Assembly (NCBI GenBank): GCA_964550025.1
Contig: CAZJYI010000129.1
Coordinates: 1-33,005, forward strand
Direction of reading: 5' to 3'
Length of the DNA stretch: 33,005 nt
Source of the DNA: CAZJYI01 sp964550025
GTDB lineage: Bacteria > Verrucomicrobiota > Kiritimatiellia > UBA8416 > CAYOBW01
The position numbers and the translations under genes are program-made. A model generated the notes under the pieces. It worked only from the letters and a program-made list of their open reading frames with translations. It made no database searches and was not told where the DNA came from. Positions 32,126 through 33,005 of the stretch are shown here, piece after piece. Numbering within the stretch: position 1 is the stretch's first letter; the number at the start of each line of letters is the position of its first letter.

Positions 32126-33005
32126 CTACTCACTTTCTTCTCCCGTCTCTGATTTCTCCACGCCAGGCACAAGAAGTCGGAGATGACTTATGGCACCGGT
32201 GAAGCGGGCTCTTTCTGTCGGGACGGGCCCAATCCGGAATCGGAGGTCTCCGGATCCGTCGCCCTGGTAGTTGAAGGTGTGTTGCGTGAAGACTTCCTCG
32301 CCGGTCCAAATGCCCGGGGCAACCACATGCTCCTTGAGCACGCTGTTGTCCGGCCGCAGCAGCTCGATCGTGAAGCGGTCGTCTTTGCGGGTGGCCTTTT
32401 TTGGGTCGCCGTAGACTGTGGGCCCCGCCTGGAAACGCACGGTATACGTCCGGTCCTTTTCGTTAGCGGCAATCCCGGCACGCAGGGTGAGGGTGCTGTG
32501 CCCGTTCGGCGACGCGAACACCTGCACCGCCCAGGTGGAATCGGAACGCTGCACGGCATGGAGTGCGTTGAAACCCTTGACATCCCAACGGGAAAGCGCC
32601 GCGGAGTGCTTGAGGGGGCGTCTCGTCCCCGGCTGGACGGCGCCCTCCTTTCCTTCCAACCCCTTGAACTCTTCAACAAAGGGAAGGGCGTTGCGAACCT
32701 CCCTCTGTCCGGGTTCTGGCTTCAACTCCGCCTCTGGCTCTTCGAACGGCTGCCCGCCCTCGAACGCGACCACGGACCCGTCCCGGCAACACATGAACAG
32801 ATTGCCATAGGCTGCGGCCATACCGTCCCAGACAGGCGGCGATTGCAGATCCAGCACCTGCCGGCTGCGGCCATCCGCCGCCGAGACCGCCACGAGCTTG
32901 CCCCCGCGGCGCGAATTGATCAGCTCGTTCTGTTTTCGGAGCCGTTCGCTGTTCTCCTCGCTCTGCGGATTGCTGAATGCCGCCTCTTCGTCCAGCACAT
33001 CTTCC
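32126..33005 (-). CDS. 3' end of a PQQ-like propeller protein with C-terminal jelly-roll domain (5' end outside window)
   Basis: The frame is open through the right edge, so the start lies outside; a GTG at 32998 is probably internal. The first ~85 visible residues are the last propeller blade of the family seen at 2821-9050: GGKLVAVSAADGRSRQVLDL, then PPVWDGMAAAYGNLFMCCRD, matching PPVFDGIAAANGRLY and PVFDGMAIANDSLF in paralogs A and B. After a Glu/Pro-rich linker comes a domain absent from those paralogs: IAANEKDRTYTVRFQAGP, DRFTIELLRPDNSVLKEHVV, YQGDGSGDLRFRIGPV. It is nearly the same as the N-terminal jelly-roll of the HzsA-like protein and is probably a carbohydrate-binding or assembly module. 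The gene ends in TAG 32126, one base before the truncated sulfatase ATG, so the two were one operon. Confidence 0.8.
   Translation of the reverse strand, partial: EDVLDEEAAFSNPQSEENSERLRKQNELINSRRGGKLVAVSAADGRSRQVLDLQSPPVWDGMAAAYGNLFMCCRDGSVVAFEGGQPFEEPEAELKPEPGQREVRNALPFVEEFKGLEGKEGAVQPGTRRPLKHSAALSRWDVKGFNALHAVQRSDSTWAVQVFASPNGHSTLTLRAGIAANEKDRTYTVRFQAGPTVYGDPKKATRKDDRFTIELLRPDNSVLKEHVVAPGIWTGEEVFTQHTFNYQGDGSGDLRFRIGPVPTERARFTGAISHLRLLVPGVEKSETGEESE

Overview
The window looks like accessory, polysaccharide-degradation DNA from the Planctomycetota-Verrucomicrobiota-Lentisphaerota (PVC) group, probably a metagenome-assembled Lentisphaerota/Kiritimatiellota/Verrucomicrobiota-like genome. That placement is an inference from gene families: exported PQQ-type propellers with a methyltransferase-like head, Tat-exported Gfo/Idh/MocA dehydrogenases, S1 sulfatases, GH43-like five-bladed propellers, a lamin-tail/CotH giant protein and an HzsA-like dihaem protein. 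I see no rRNA, tRNA, CRISPR array or complete insertion sequence. Nearly every real gene is on the minus strand, so transcription runs from high to low coordinates.

Layout. 1-9050 (-): a four-gene run of two tandem paralogous propeller proteins (5763-9050, 2821-5697), a GH43/32-like propeller protein (931-2661) and a DUF5703-like protein (1-934, frameshifted, leaving the window). 9063-11367 (-): a small foreign-looking cassette holding a PD-(D/E)XK nuclease with a C-terminal PUA/EVE-like domain, a sialate O-acetylesterase stub, and a VapBC toxin-antitoxin pair whose promoter carries a perfect 17-bp palindrome. 11441-17144 (-): a DesK/NarX-type membrane histidine kinase, a fused GH43-like/TIM-barrel protein and a Tat-exported oxidoreductase. 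17143-19038 (+): a metallophosphoesterase lacking its N-terminal third. 19265-27792 (-): an exported HzsA-like dihaem protein and a 1734-residue lamin-tail/CotH protein, separated by REP-like palindromes. 27867-30919 (-): sulfatase, Tat-exported unknown protein, and a WbsX/GH99-like lipoprotein with an apparent internal deletion. 31357-33005: a signal-peptide stub on the + strand running into a 3'-truncated sulfatase on the - strand, then the 3' end of a third PQQ-propeller gene.

How the genes fit together. Most products carry Sec, Tat or lipoprotein signals and belong to families that recognise, de-sulfate, hydrolyse or oxidise carbohydrates, so the window reads as pieces of envelope-located glycan-use loci. 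The histidine kinase may sense a glycan through two discoidin-like modules; no response regulator is next to it.

Main caution. Four genes are cut or shortened (sialate O-acetylesterase, metallophosphoesterase, WbsX-like, sulfatase), one is frameshifted, and two cuts (near 17160 and 31440) are abrupt strand-switching junctions. Either this is a heavily rearranged region or the contig contains assembly joins. All calls come from reading the sequence by eye; no database search was run.
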